The position numbers were made by a program, and so were the translations under genes. The notes beneath the pieces were generated by a model. The model saw only the letters and a program-made list of their open reading frames with translations. It made no database searches and was not told where the DNA came from. DNA of 43,052 bases from Victivallales bacterium (GTDB lineage Bacteria > Verrucomicrobiota > Lentisphaeria > Victivallales > SZUA-371), in assembly GCA_016936495.1 (NCBI GenBank), contig JAFGXT010000192.1, positions 1 through 43,052 of the forward strand. The letters are read 5' to 3'. Of the stretch, positions 18,456 to 26,130 are shown in pieces (positions within the stretch are counted from its first letter, which is position 1; each line of letters opens with the position of its first letter).

Positions 18456-19457
18456 ATGGTAAACGGAATTATACTGGTAACCGGTTCCGCCGGATTTATA
18501 GGATTTAATTTATGCCGGGAACTGCTGCGACGCGGATACGAAGTAATCGGAGTCGATAATTTCAACGATTACTACTACACCGGGCTAAAAGAAATGAGAT
18601 CGGCGGAACTGCATAAATCCAAGAGTTTTATCGAAAAACGTATTAATCTTTGCGATATGGATGCGCTGAAAAAGATATTCAGTTCCCATAAAATCGGATT
18701 GGTGTGCAATCTTGCGGCTCAAGCTGGTGTACGTCATTCGCTGACTCATCCGGAAGTATACGAACAAAGCAATCTGGCGGCATTCCTTAATATCCTGGAA
18801 GTGGTCAGGCATAATAACATAAAACGTCTGGTCTACGCTTCAAGTTCAAGTGTTTATGGCGGCAATCCGAATATTCCTTTTTCTGAAGATGAAGATGTGA
18901 ACAAGCCTCTGAGTCTTTACGCCGCCACCAAACGCGCCAATGAATTGATGGCGCATTGTTATACTCATTTGTACGGTATTCAGTCAATTGGGCTGCGTTT
19001 CTTTTCGGCATACGGTCCCTGGGGGCGCCCGGACATGGCACTGTGGATATTCGCCGAATCAATTAAGACCGGCAAGCCCATAAATGTTTATAACAATGGC
19101 GACATGCGCCGCGATTTCACCTATATCGATGACATTATCAGCGGGGTCTGCGCGTCTTTATTCAACGAAAATCTGGAGCAGTACGAAATTTTCAATCTGG
19201 GCAATCACCGCAGCGAACAACTGCTGCACATGATAAGCCTGATCGAACAGGAAATGGGACAGGAAGCGGAAAAAATAATGTTGCCGCTCCAGCCGGGAGA
19301 CGTTCCCGAAAGCTTCGCGAACATCGACCGCGCCAAAAACAAACTCGGTTTCGAGCCTAAGACTTCAATAGCCGCAGGCATTCCCGCTTTCATTGACTGG
19401 TATAAGGCTAATGACAAACTTGCGCGCGAAGTCATTGAATGGCGGAGAACGCAATAG
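18456..19457 (+). CDS. NAD-dependent sugar epimerase, UDP-glucuronate 4-epimerase-like
   Basis: This is a 333-aa extended short-chain dehydrogenase. It shows the NAD-binding TGSAGFIG near the N-terminus, VGVD-like strand ending GVDNFNDYY, LAAQAGVRHSL, the catalytic Ser cluster SSSSVYG, and YAATK with the active Tyr and Lys. NFNDYY, QAGVRHSL and SAYGPWGRPDMALW are typical of UDP-glucuronate 4-epimerases, which make UDP-galacturonate for capsule or lipopolysaccharide. UDP-glucose 4-epimerase activity is the main alternative. GAAG stands about 8 nt before the ATG. It is the first gene of a five-gene run whose next gene, gmk, starts 26 nt after it or slightly inside it. Confidence 0.85.
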   Translation: MVNGIILVTGSAGFIGFNLCRELLRRGYEVIGVDNFNDYYYTGLKEMRSAELHKSKSFIEKRINLCDMDALKKIFSSHKIGLVCNLAAQAGVRHSLTHPEVYEQSNLAAFLNILEVVRHNNIKRLVYASSSSVYGGNPNIPFSEDEDVNKPLSLYAATKRANELMAHCYTHLYGIQSIGLRFFSAYGPWGRPDMALWIFAESIKTGKPINVYNNGDMRRDFTYIDDIISGVCASLFNENLEQYEIFNLGNHRSEQLLHMISLIEQEMGQEAEKIMLPLQPGDVPESFANIDRAKNKLGFEPKTSIAAGIPAFIDWYKANDKLAREVIEWRRTQ

Positions 19458-19483
19458 ATAACATTTATAGGGACGTTACTGTT

Positions 19484-20125
19484 ATGTCTGATAAAATAAA
19501 AAAAGCAGGTACTTTACTGGTGGTCTCCGGCCCCAGCGGTTCGGGTAAATCCACCTTGTGCGGAGAATTGCGCAAACGCCTGCCGGAACTATATTTCTCT
19601 GTTTCCTGCACCACCAGAAATCCGCGTCCGGGTGAAGCGCATGGCGTTCATTATTACTACATCAGCAAAGATGAATTCGAGCGCAGAATCGCCGATGGGG
19701 AGTTCATAGAATACGCCCGGGTATTTGACAATTATTACGGCACGCTGTATTCTGAAGTGGCGGAACGGATAAAAAACGGACAAGACGTGTTTCTTGATAT
19801 AGACGTGCAGGGAGCTATGCAGATACGCAAGCGCGCCGATGAAGATGAGTTTCTGAAACGCTGTGTCGAATTCATCTTCATCGCCCCGCCCAGCTATGAC
19901 GTGTTGGAACACAGATTGCGCAAACGCGGCACGGAAAATGAGGACGTCATCAAAAAACGTCTGGCGGAATCCTCAAAAGAAATGGAATATTGGGATAAGT
20001 ACGATTATCTTATTCTTAATGATAAACTGGAAGAGGCGGCGGATGAGTTTTTCAATCTGGTCAGCTCTTTCAAAAACAGTACCCGCAGAATCCCGGATAT
20101 AGGATTTTATTATGGCAGAGATTAA
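19484..20125 (+). CDS. gmk: Guanylate kinase
   Basis: Gmk phosphorylates GMP to GDP with ATP, an essential step of purine nucleotide metabolism. The P-loop SGPSGSGKST, the GMP-binding SCTTRNPRPGEAHGVHYYY and the segment FIEYARVFDNYYGT are canonical, followed by DVFLDIDVQGAMQIRKR. The ATG at 19484 gives about 213 aa, the usual family length, with AGGGA 10 nt upstream. An in-frame ATG at 19439 would add 15 residues and overlap the epimerase gene. It overlaps coaC by 14 nt, which indicates translational coupling. gmk next to a coaC/coaBC gene is a common bacterial arrangement, often with rpoZ between them; rpoZ is absent here. Confidence 0.95.
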   Translation: MSDKIKKAGTLLVVSGPSGSGKSTLCGELRKRLPELYFSVSCTTRNPRPGEAHGVHYYYISKDEFERRIADGEFIEYARVFDNYYGTLYSEVAERIKNGQDVFLDIDVQGAMQIRKRADEDEFLKRCVEFIFIAPPSYDVLEHRLRKRGTENEDVIKKRLAESSKEMEYWDKYDYLILNDKLEEAADEFFNLVSSFKNSTRRIPDIGFYYGRD

Positions 20126-20654
20126 ACATACGGTGGTACTTGGAATCACCGGCTCAATCGCGGCATACAAAGGCGCGGATTTGTGCAGCAAGCTCACCCA
20201 GGCGGGCTTTGACGTCAATGTCATCATGACCGCTTCGGCACAGGAGCTGGTGCGCCCCAGAACTTTTCTCACGCTGTCGCGCAACCCGGTCATGACGGAT
20301 CTGTGGTCAGTTCCCGACTGGCGTCCGGGACATATCGAATTGAGCGAACGCGCCAGTATACTGGTGATAGCCCCGGCGACCGCGAACATTATCGGCAAAC
20401 TCGCCTGTGGAATTGCCGACGACGCCCTGAGTACCTTTGCTTTGTCTCATCAAGGAGCTTTACTTATCGCGCCTGGCATGAACCCCAGAATGTGGGCGAA
20501 TCCGGCAGTACAGGAAAATGTGGAAAAACTCAAGCGGCGTGGTGCAGTTTTTGCGGGTCCCGCAAGCGGACGCGTAGCCTGCGGCGCCGATGGCGACGGC
20601 AGAATGGCGGAAGTCGATGTTATTATGCAGCAGGTCATGAAAATACTCAACTGA
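20112..20654 (+). CDS. coaC: Phosphopantothenoylcysteine decarboxylase, standalone flavoprotein
   Basis: The 180-aa protein matches the N-terminal decarboxylase half of CoaBC (Dfp), which converts 4'-phosphopantothenoylcysteine to 4'-phosphopantetheine with FMN. It has GITGSIAAYKGADL, the catalytic His in RPGHIELS, the PATANIIGKLA FMN site, APGMNPRMW with the key Asn, and a substrate-clamp region GRVACGADGDGRM with its Cys. The synthetase half (CoaB) is missing: the frame closes after QQVMKILN and the next gene is unrelated. CoaB must be encoded elsewhere. AGGA stands 9 nt before the ATG. Confidence 0.9.
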   Translation: MAEIKHTVVLGITGSIAAYKGADLCSKLTQAGFDVNVIMTASAQELVRPRTFLTLSRNPVMTDLWSVPDWRPGHIELSERASILVIAPATANIIGKLACGIADDALSTFALSHQGALLIAPGMNPRMWANPAVQENVEKLKRRGAVFAGPASGRVACGADGDGRMAEVDVIMQQVMKILN

Positions 20655-20679
20655 AACCTTAATATGGGAGGGGTGAAGG

Positions 20680-21627
20680 ATGAAAAAGATCAGACTGGGA
20701 GTAAGTACCTGTCTTTTGGGCGAAAAGGTTCGCTATGACGGACAACACAAAAATGATCGCTATATAAGCGGTACTCTAAGTAAGTTTTTTGATTATGTCC
20801 CGGTATGCCCTGAGGTGGAATGCGGTCTGGGAGTTCCGCGTGAAGCCATGCATCTGGAAGGTGACGCCGATTCTCCCCGCCTGGTTACTATCCACTCGCA
20901 TATTGACCTGACTGACCGGATGCAGTCCTGGATCCGTACCCGGCTTGACCAGTTGGAGCATGAAGCGCTGTGCGGCTATATCTTCAAAAGCCAGTCTCCG
21001 AGTTCCGGGATGAAAAATGTAAAAGTATTCAATCCCAAAACCGGTATTCCGGTAAAGAACGGCGTGGGAATGTTCGCCCGGGCGTTTATGGAGCGTTTTC
21101 CGCTGCTTCCTGTGGAAGAGGAAGGCAGGCTTAATGATCCAGGCCTCAAAGAAAATTTTCTCGAACGCGTATTCGCTTACGGACGCTGGCAGGAACTGAA
21201 TAAAAATCTCACTAAACACAATTTTATTGAATTTCATACCCGGCACAAGCTTCAGCTCATGGCTCACAGTCCGGAATATTACCGTAAACTGGGACAGCTC
21301 GCGGCGGCGGTCAGCGAAAAAGGTCTGGCGGCGACGTGCGGGGAATACCTGCCGATATTTATGAAAACACTTGGACTTCATTCCACTATCAAAAAAAATA
21401 TAAATGTGCTTCAGCATATCATGGGGTATTTTAAGAAACAGCTCAGTGCCGATGAAAAAAGCGAACTGTTGGAAATATTCGACTCCTATCGCCAGGAACT
21501 TATCCCTTTGATAGTGCCGATTACACTACTTAACCATTTTATCCGTAAATACAAACAGGATTATCTCAAAGAGCAGTATTTTTTGAATCCCGGCCCCTTT
21601 GAATTGTGCCTGAGGAATTATACTTAA
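20680..21627 (+). CDS. DUF523-DUF1722 protein (YbgA/TudS-like)
   Basis: This 315-aa protein joins an N-terminal DUF523 domain (about 1-150) and a C-terminal DUF1722 domain (about 190-310). DUF523 carries conserved cysteines in VSTCLLGEKVRYDG and CPEVECGLGVPRE and a third in LCGYIFKSQSPSSG. In the DUF523 protein TudS, cysteines of this kind hold an iron-sulfur cluster that desulfurises thiouracil. The same role here is inference. DUF1722 (HNFIEFHTRHKLQLMAHSPE) is known mainly from YbgA, with no firm function. The ATG follows GGGAGGGGTGAAGG. It lies 25 nt after coaC in the same operon. Confidence 0.85.
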   Translation: MKKIRLGVSTCLLGEKVRYDGQHKNDRYISGTLSKFFDYVPVCPEVECGLGVPREAMHLEGDADSPRLVTIHSHIDLTDRMQSWIRTRLDQLEHEALCGYIFKSQSPSSGMKNVKVFNPKTGIPVKNGVGMFARAFMERFPLLPVEEEGRLNDPGLKENFLERVFAYGRWQELNKNLTKHNFIEFHTRHKLQLMAHSPEYYRKLGQLAAAVSEKGLAATCGEYLPIFMKTLGLHSTIKKNINVLQHIMGYFKKQLSADEKSELLEIFDSYRQELIPLIVPITLLNHFIRKYKQDYLKEQYFLNPGPFELCLRNYT

Positions 21628-21649
21628 ACATATTCAGGGAAAAAGAAGT

Positions 21650-22279
21650 ATGAAAACCGTGGAAAACAGATTTGACATCGCCGCCGCCACTTGGGACAAA
21701 CATACCGAGCGGGCGGAACGCACCCGGCATTTTGCAAAAAGCATAAGGTCGGCATTGCCGCTTAATAAAGGTGTTCGCGCGCTGGAACTGGGTTGCGGAA
21801 CCGGAAATCTGGCGATAGAGCTGGAGGATTCTCTCGGGTATATCCTCGGGCTTGATTCTTCCAAAGAAATGATCAAAGAGTTTCTTTTAAAAATAAGCCG
21901 TCTGGGACTGGATGACCTCGATGCGGTTTGCGCTGATATTATGTCGAACGACCTGCAAGGCGATTTTGACCTGATCTATTCGGCTATGGCGCTTCACCAC
22001 ATGGATGACATCGATGGTGTATTGACGCGTTTGTACTCGCTCATCGCGCCGGGCGGACGCTTGCTTATCATAGACCTTTTCTGTGAAGACGGCTCATTCC
22101 ACGGTAGTAATCCCGTGCCGCATAATGGCTTTAATCCGGATACCTTGGAGGGCTGGCTCCATGGAAAAGGTTTTTCAGGGATTGAGTTCACTGCCATAAA
22201 TAGTATCGAAAAAGAACTTGAAAGCGGAGAGAAACGCTCTTTCCCGTTGTTCATGTGCACTGCGACAAAGACGCAATAA
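21650..22279 (+). CDS. Class I SAM-dependent methyltransferase
   Basis: This is a 209-aa Rossmann-fold methyltransferase. Motif I is ALELGCGTGN (about 43-52), followed by an acidic end of strand 2 (ILGLDSSKEMI) and a DAVCADIM motif; motif IV-like FDLIYSAMALHHMDD and the post-motif RLYSLIAPGGRLLIIDL are also present. The layout is that of the Methyltransf_11/UbiE-like group. The substrate cannot be inferred. It is the last gene of the operon, 22 nt after the DUF523 gene, with GGAAAAAGAAG as ribosome-binding site. Confidence 0.85.
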   Translation: MKTVENRFDIAAATWDKHTERAERTRHFAKSIRSALPLNKGVRALELGCGTGNLAIELEDSLGYILGLDSSKEMIKEFLLKISRLGLDDLDAVCADIMSNDLQGDFDLIYSAMALHHMDDIDGVLTRLYSLIAPGGRLLIIDLFCEDGSFHGSNPVPHNGFNPDTLEGWLHGKGFSGIEFTAINSIEKELESGEKRSFPLFMCTATKTQ

Positions 22280-22280
22280 A

Positions 22281-22320
22281 CGCATTCATCCCCGGCACCG
22301 TCGGCCGGGGACAAAATGCG
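22281..22320. terminator. Shared hairpin between convergent methyltransferase gene and uxaA
   Basis: The core CCCCGGC/GCCGGGG (22290-22296 with 22304-22310) and the outer arm CGCATT/AATGCG (22281-22286 with 22315-22320) form a long interrupted stem just after both stop codons. There is no strong U-run. Confidence 0.65.
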
Positions 22321-22336
22321 TGGAGAGAGATTAGAA

Positions 22337-23833
22337 TCAGAGCGTTACGCCATCTTTGAATATGGCGATTTCTTCATACCCGTAAGTCTCGTTTTTAGCC
22401 TCGATTCGACCTGACGCCAGCTCGCGGACATAGTCAAGTAATTCATCGGCAAGCGTATCTATCGGGACGCCGTCAAGTATGGAGCCGGCATCAAAATCGA
22501 TCCATTTACTTTTGCGTCCGGCAATATCGCTGTTGGTGGATATCTTCACCGTCGGCACCGGTCCGCCGAAAGGCGTGCCGCGTCCGGTAGTGAACAATAC
22601 CATATGCGCTCCAGCTGCCGCCAGAACGGTGGTCGCCACCATGTCATTGCCGGGTCCGGTCAGAAGATTCAAGCCCGGCTTGCATAATGTATCGCCATAA
22701 CCGAGCACATCCACAACCGGACTGCTTCCGCCTTTCTGGGTACAGCCCAGAGATTTGTCTTCAAGCGTGGAAATACCGCCGTCTTTGTTACCCGGCGAAG
22801 GATTTTCATAAACCACCTGATTGTGACTGATAAAATATTCCTTGAAATCATTGATCATATTGACGCATTTGTCAAAGACTTCGCGGGAAACACAGCGTTG
22901 CATAAGCAATGTTTCCGCTCCGAACATCTCCGGCACCTCAGTCAACACCGTAGTGCCGCCGCGTGCTACGAGCTTGTCGGAAAACACACCGACCAACGGG
23001 TTGGCGGTAATACCGGAAAAACCGTCTGACGCGCCGCATTTCAAGCCCACTTTCAACTTGCTCATCGGCACCCGGCTGCGCTGTTGCTTTGAGGCATAAG
23101 CTGACAACTCACGCAGCAGCTCCAGTCCGGTCTCAAATTCATCTTCCACCTTCTGGGTTATCATAGTCCGAACCCGGTCACGATCGTAATCGCCAAGCAC
23201 TTCCAGGAAGCTTTCCATGGTATTGTTTTCACAACCGAGACCGATAATTAATACGCCTCCGGCGTTGGGGTGTTTAACCAGTCCCGCCAGCAGTTTCTGC
23301 GTAGTCTTATGGTCATCTCCAAGCTGGGAACAGCCATAAGGGTGAGTAAACGCCAATGCTTTGTTAACCGTCCCGAAAGGTAATTCACGGTTTATGGCTT
23401 TTGCCAGATTCTCGGCGGTCTTGTTGACACAGCCGACCGTCGGGATTATCCAGAGATCGTTTCTGACGCCGACCGAACCATCGGCACGGACAAAACCATC
23501 GAAACACATACCATCGTTCACCGGGACGACCGGCTTGAAATCCGGTTGATATACGTATTCCAGCGTACCGGACAATGCGGTTTTCAAATTATGAGTATGG
23601 ACCTTCTGTCCGGGCGCTATGTCGGCAACGGCAAAGCCAAGACGCATGCCGTATTTAATAACAGACTCCCCTTTGGCAATAGGGGAAAGAGCGACCTTAT
23701 GACCTTTACCGATGTCTTCACGCAGGGTCAGTTTTATATTACCCGCGGATATTTCCTGTCCAGATTTAAGGTCGCCGACTGCGACCGCCACATTGTCGCC
23801 GGGATTTATTTTTATAATCATCGGAGCACTCAT
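22337..23833 (-). CDS. uxaA: Altronate dehydratase
   Basis: UxaA removes water from D-altronate to give 2-keto-3-deoxygluconate in the galacturonate branch of hexuronate catabolism. The 498-aa protein has the N-terminal SAF-type domain (about 1-100) and the catalytic UxaA domain (GFVRADGSVGVRNDLWIIPT, FTHPYGCSQLGDD, IIGLGCENN, LKCGASDGFSGITANPLVG, FTTGRGTPFGGPVPTVKIST). Length and order match full-length UxaA. The ATG at 23833 overlaps the uxaB stop (ATGA), so the two are translationally coupled. The product would be passed to KDG kinase and aldolase, which are not in the window. Confidence 0.95.
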   Translation of the reverse strand: MSAPMIIKINPGDNVAVAVGDLKSGQEISAGNIKLTLREDIGKGHKVALSPIAKGESVIKYGMRLGFAVADIAPGQKVHTHNLKTALSGTLEYVYQPDFKPVVPVNDGMCFDGFVRADGSVGVRNDLWIIPTVGCVNKTAENLAKAINRELPFGTVNKALAFTHPYGCSQLGDDHKTTQKLLAGLVKHPNAGGVLIIGLGCENNTMESFLEVLGDYDRDRVRTMITQKVEDEFETGLELLRELSAYASKQQRSRVPMSKLKVGLKCGASDGFSGITANPLVGVFSDKLVARGGTTVLTEVPEMFGAETLLMQRCVSREVFDKCVNMINDFKEYFISHNQVVYENPSPGNKDGGISTLEDKSLGCTQKGGSSPVVDVLGYGDTLCKPGLNLLTGPGNDMVATTVLAAAGAHMVLFTTGRGTPFGGPVPTVKISTNSDIAGRKSKWIDFDAGSILDGVPIDTLADELLDYVRELASGRIEAKNETYGYEEIAIFKDGVTL

Positions 23834-25344
23834 ACCGCCCCCATAGTTTTAATTGCGGCTCTTATGCCGGAGATTTTTATCGCGTCGATAGATGCGGCGA
23901 CAAAATCCGTCATGCCTGGAACCGTATTCAGATCCATATCCCAGAAATCTTTACGGGCAAGTATCGCGTCAGCTAGTTTACGAGTATCTTTGTCCGCCTT
24001 CCAGCTTTTCCAGACGGAGGCGAAGAACTCGACGCGATCGGCGTCATCGCTGACCTGATAGGGGTTACTGCGGCAATAACCGTAATATTTGCCATCGGCA
24101 GCTTGTTCCGCATCGTAGAAACATATCAGCGCCGCCAGAGAGAACGTCAAAGCCTTAGGTAATTCTTTTTTCAACGTCACATAGTCGAGGAGGGACGGCA
24201 ACACCCGCACCTGCCATTTCGAGGTCGAGTTGAGGGAAATGGAAATAAGCTGATGTCCGGCAAAAGGATTACGAAAACGTTCGATAATCGAATTGGCGAA
24301 AAAACTTTTTTCCTGTTCCGGCAGATTTACGGTATGATACACTTCATGATGAATGGCGTTTTCAACAAAACGTCCGTATACTTTATCTTCCATCATTTCA
24401 TCAACGTAATCAAGTCCGCCGAGATATGCCGCCAGCACGCTGGAGGTGTGCGCACCGTTAAGAAAGCGTACTTTACGGGTACGATATGGGCTCTGGTCAT
24501 CAGTCCACACCACATTGAGTCCTGCCTTGTGAAAAGGAATTTCTTCGCCCAGCGCGGCATCGCCTTCAATCACGAAAAAGTGGAATATCTCGCCGCAGTT
24601 GACCAGATTATCCTGGTATCCGAGCTTCGCCAGTATTTGGTCTATCTCATTGCGCGGATATCCCGCCACGATGCGATCCACCAGAGTACAAACAAAATGA
24701 TTAGCACTGTCAAGCCACTGGATGAATTCACTACCGAAATTCCAATTTTCCGCATGACGGCGAATGTATTCGTGCAATTTTTTACCGTTTTTGTCTATGA
24801 GCTCACAAGGAATGACGATCAGCCCTTTGTCAGACGCGCCTTTGAACTTCTTAAAGCGTTCGTACAGCAGTACCGCGAGTTTGGCGGGAAAAGATTTCGG
24901 GCATACCCCGGCGTTATACTCCTCTTCAAGCCAGGCGATGCCTGCTTCAGTAGTATTGGAGAACACAAAACGCAGGTCTTCACCGCAAGCGCAATCAATG
25001 GTCTCCTGCCATGCTGTATAAGGATTCAGACAGTCTTTGACACAAGTTATAACCTGCTGTTGCTCCACCACTTTGCCATCCTGCACTCCACGCAGTAGTA
25101 AAGTATAAAGACCATCCTGAGCGTTAATCATATCCGCCATGCCGTTCTCAATCGGCTGAACCATGCGTACCATCCCCTTGAACAGACCCTGCTGATTCAT
25201 CTCATCGATCATCCAGTCGATAAACGCGCGCATAAAGTTTCCTTCTCCAAACTGCATCACTTTTACCGGAAACTCTTCCACTGAACCACTTTTAATCCCG
25301 CCCGGGAGACCCTCTTTCAACATTGTACGGTTGAGCTGTTTCAT
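23830..25344 (-). CDS. uxaB: Tagaturonate reductase (altronate oxidoreductase)
   Basis: UxaB reduces D-tagaturonate to D-altronate with NADH. This 504-aa protein is a long-chain mannitol-dehydrogenase family member: N-terminal nucleotide-binding region with VMQFGEGNFMRAFIDWMIDE, FVFSNTTEAGI, and the catalytic C-terminal domain with KVRFLNGAHTSSVLAAYLGG and ERFRNPFAGHQLISISLNSTSKW. The ATG at 25344 is chosen because AAGGA stands 7 nt upstream; a TTG two codons earlier is less likely. It is the first gene of uxaB-uxaA. The uronate isomerase uxaC, needed to make tagaturonate from galacturonate, is not in the window. Confidence 0.95.
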   Translation of the reverse strand: MKQLNRTMLKEGLPGGIKSGSVEEFPVKVMQFGEGNFMRAFIDWMIDEMNQQGLFKGMVRMVQPIENGMADMINAQDGLYTLLLRGVQDGKVVEQQQVITCVKDCLNPYTAWQETIDCACGEDLRFVFSNTTEAGIAWLEEEYNAGVCPKSFPAKLAVLLYERFKKFKGASDKGLIVIPCELIDKNGKKLHEYIRRHAENWNFGSEFIQWLDSANHFVCTLVDRIVAGYPRNEIDQILAKLGYQDNLVNCGEIFHFFVIEGDAALGEEIPFHKAGLNVVWTDDQSPYRTRKVRFLNGAHTSSVLAAYLGGLDYVDEMMEDKVYGRFVENAIHHEVYHTVNLPEQEKSFFANSIIERFRNPFAGHQLISISLNSTSKWQVRVLPSLLDYVTLKKELPKALTFSLAALICFYDAEQAADGKYYGYCRSNPYQVSDDADRVEFFASVWKSWKADKDTRKLADAILARKDFWDMDLNTVPGMTDFVAASIDAIKISGIRAAIKTMGAV

Positions 25345-25382
25345 AATCAATCCTTATATCCTGTTTTTGTTAAACTTTATAA

Positions 25383-25398
25383 AGTTAATCGTTTAGCT
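25383..25398. promoter_or_regulatory. Second operator O2 of uxaBA
   Basis: AGTTAATCGTTTAGCT matches 14 of 16 positions of O1. Start-to-start distance is 70 bp, between six and seven helical turns, as in repression loops. It lies in the uxaB leader. Confidence 0.65.
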
Positions 25399-25452
25399 TT
25401 GGCATCACAAAAAACATCTGTCCCAGCTGGATTTATATACAGCTAAAATCAG

Positions 25453-25468
25453 AGCTAAACGTTTAGCT
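25453..25468. promoter_or_regulatory. Palindromic operator O1 of uxaBA
   Basis: AGCTAAACGTTTAGCT is a perfect 16-bp palindrome with a central CG, the style of LacI-family operators. It lies 3 bp downstream of the -10 box, over the transcription start. An overlapping partial copy, AGCTAAAATCAGAGCT (25441-25456), shares seven left and four right positions. Confidence 0.8.
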
Positions 25469-25471
25469 ATA

Positions 25472-25500
25472 ATTATAATCGTTACCCATGTAATTGTCAA
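25472..25500 (-). promoter_or_regulatory. Full-consensus sigma-70 promoter of uxaBA
   Basis: On the minus strand a perfect TTGACA (25495-25500), a 17-bp spacer and a perfect TATAAT (25472-25477) lie about 130 bp before uxaB. A promoter this strong is usually held by a repressor, and palindromes lie directly downstream of it. Confidence 0.9.
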
Positions 25501-25537
25501 TCACTGAAAGTGTAAAAAACGCGAAAGCACCTGAAAC

Positions 25538-26119
25538 TCAGTTCAATCTTTGCATGAATTCTTTGCGGAAGTCTTCAACTCCGGAGAATAGTACACTGTC
25601 CCAGCCGTTGCGGATGCCCCCGGCGATATTTTGCGGCAGGTCATCGACATATAGACAGGGCTTGCCATATTGCTGTTCAAAAGCCTGATACATAGCGTCC
25701 TCAGGCTTTTTAGCTCCAGCCTCGTAACTGAAGATCGCGCCACTAACCAACCGGGCAAAAGGCGCGTGCCGGTACATGTGCATAATATGTGATTCAGAGG
25801 TGTCGGAAAAAAATATCAGCCGGAACCCCATATCGCATATTTCTTTCAACAATTCCGGCATACCGGGCATTTCATCGCCAATGATAATATTCCAGCCGTG
25901 AAGCATCTGTTCATCGGAAAACCTGTTGCCGGTAACAATCCGGAACACATCGAGAAATTCAGTTTCAGTTATAATCCCCCGTTCCATGCGCTCTGCGGCG
26001 TACAAAAATTCATCCGGCAGCGCCTGATCCGGGGGGAAACCGAAATACCGAAACGCGTCGGCATGCCGGAGCTGTATGCAAACATTACCGATATCCAAAG
26101 CTATAAATCTTTCTTTCAT
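25538..26119 (-). CDS. HAD-superfamily hydrolase (YihX-like subfamily)
   Basis: This is a 193-aa haloacid-dehalogenase-like protein, probably a small-molecule phosphatase. Motif I is ALDIGNVC with the nucleophile D9. The Asp usually found two residues later is Gly here, as in several YihX-like members. Motif II is the Ser in FFSDTSESH, motif III the Lys in GAKKPEDAMY, and motif IV VDDLPQN. A helical cap lies between motifs I and II. Substrate unknown. It lies 11 nt after the M24 peptidase gene and is probably cotranscribed with it. Confidence 0.85.
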   Translation of the reverse strand: MKERFIALDIGNVCIQLRHADAFRYFGFPPDQALPDEFLYAAERMERGIITETEFLDVFRIVTGNRFSDEQMLHGWNIIIGDEMPGMPELLKEICDMGFRLIFFSDTSESHIMHMYRHAPFARLVSGAIFSYEAGAKKPEDAMYQAFEQQYGKPCLYVDDLPQNIAGGIRNGWDSVLFSGVEDFRKEFMQRLN

Positions 26120-26130
26120 AATATTATCTT

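Noticed and set aside
24253-25098. 281-aa open frame antisense to uxaB
   Set aside because: The opposite strand encodes clear UxaB motifs over the same bases. It is a shadow frame.
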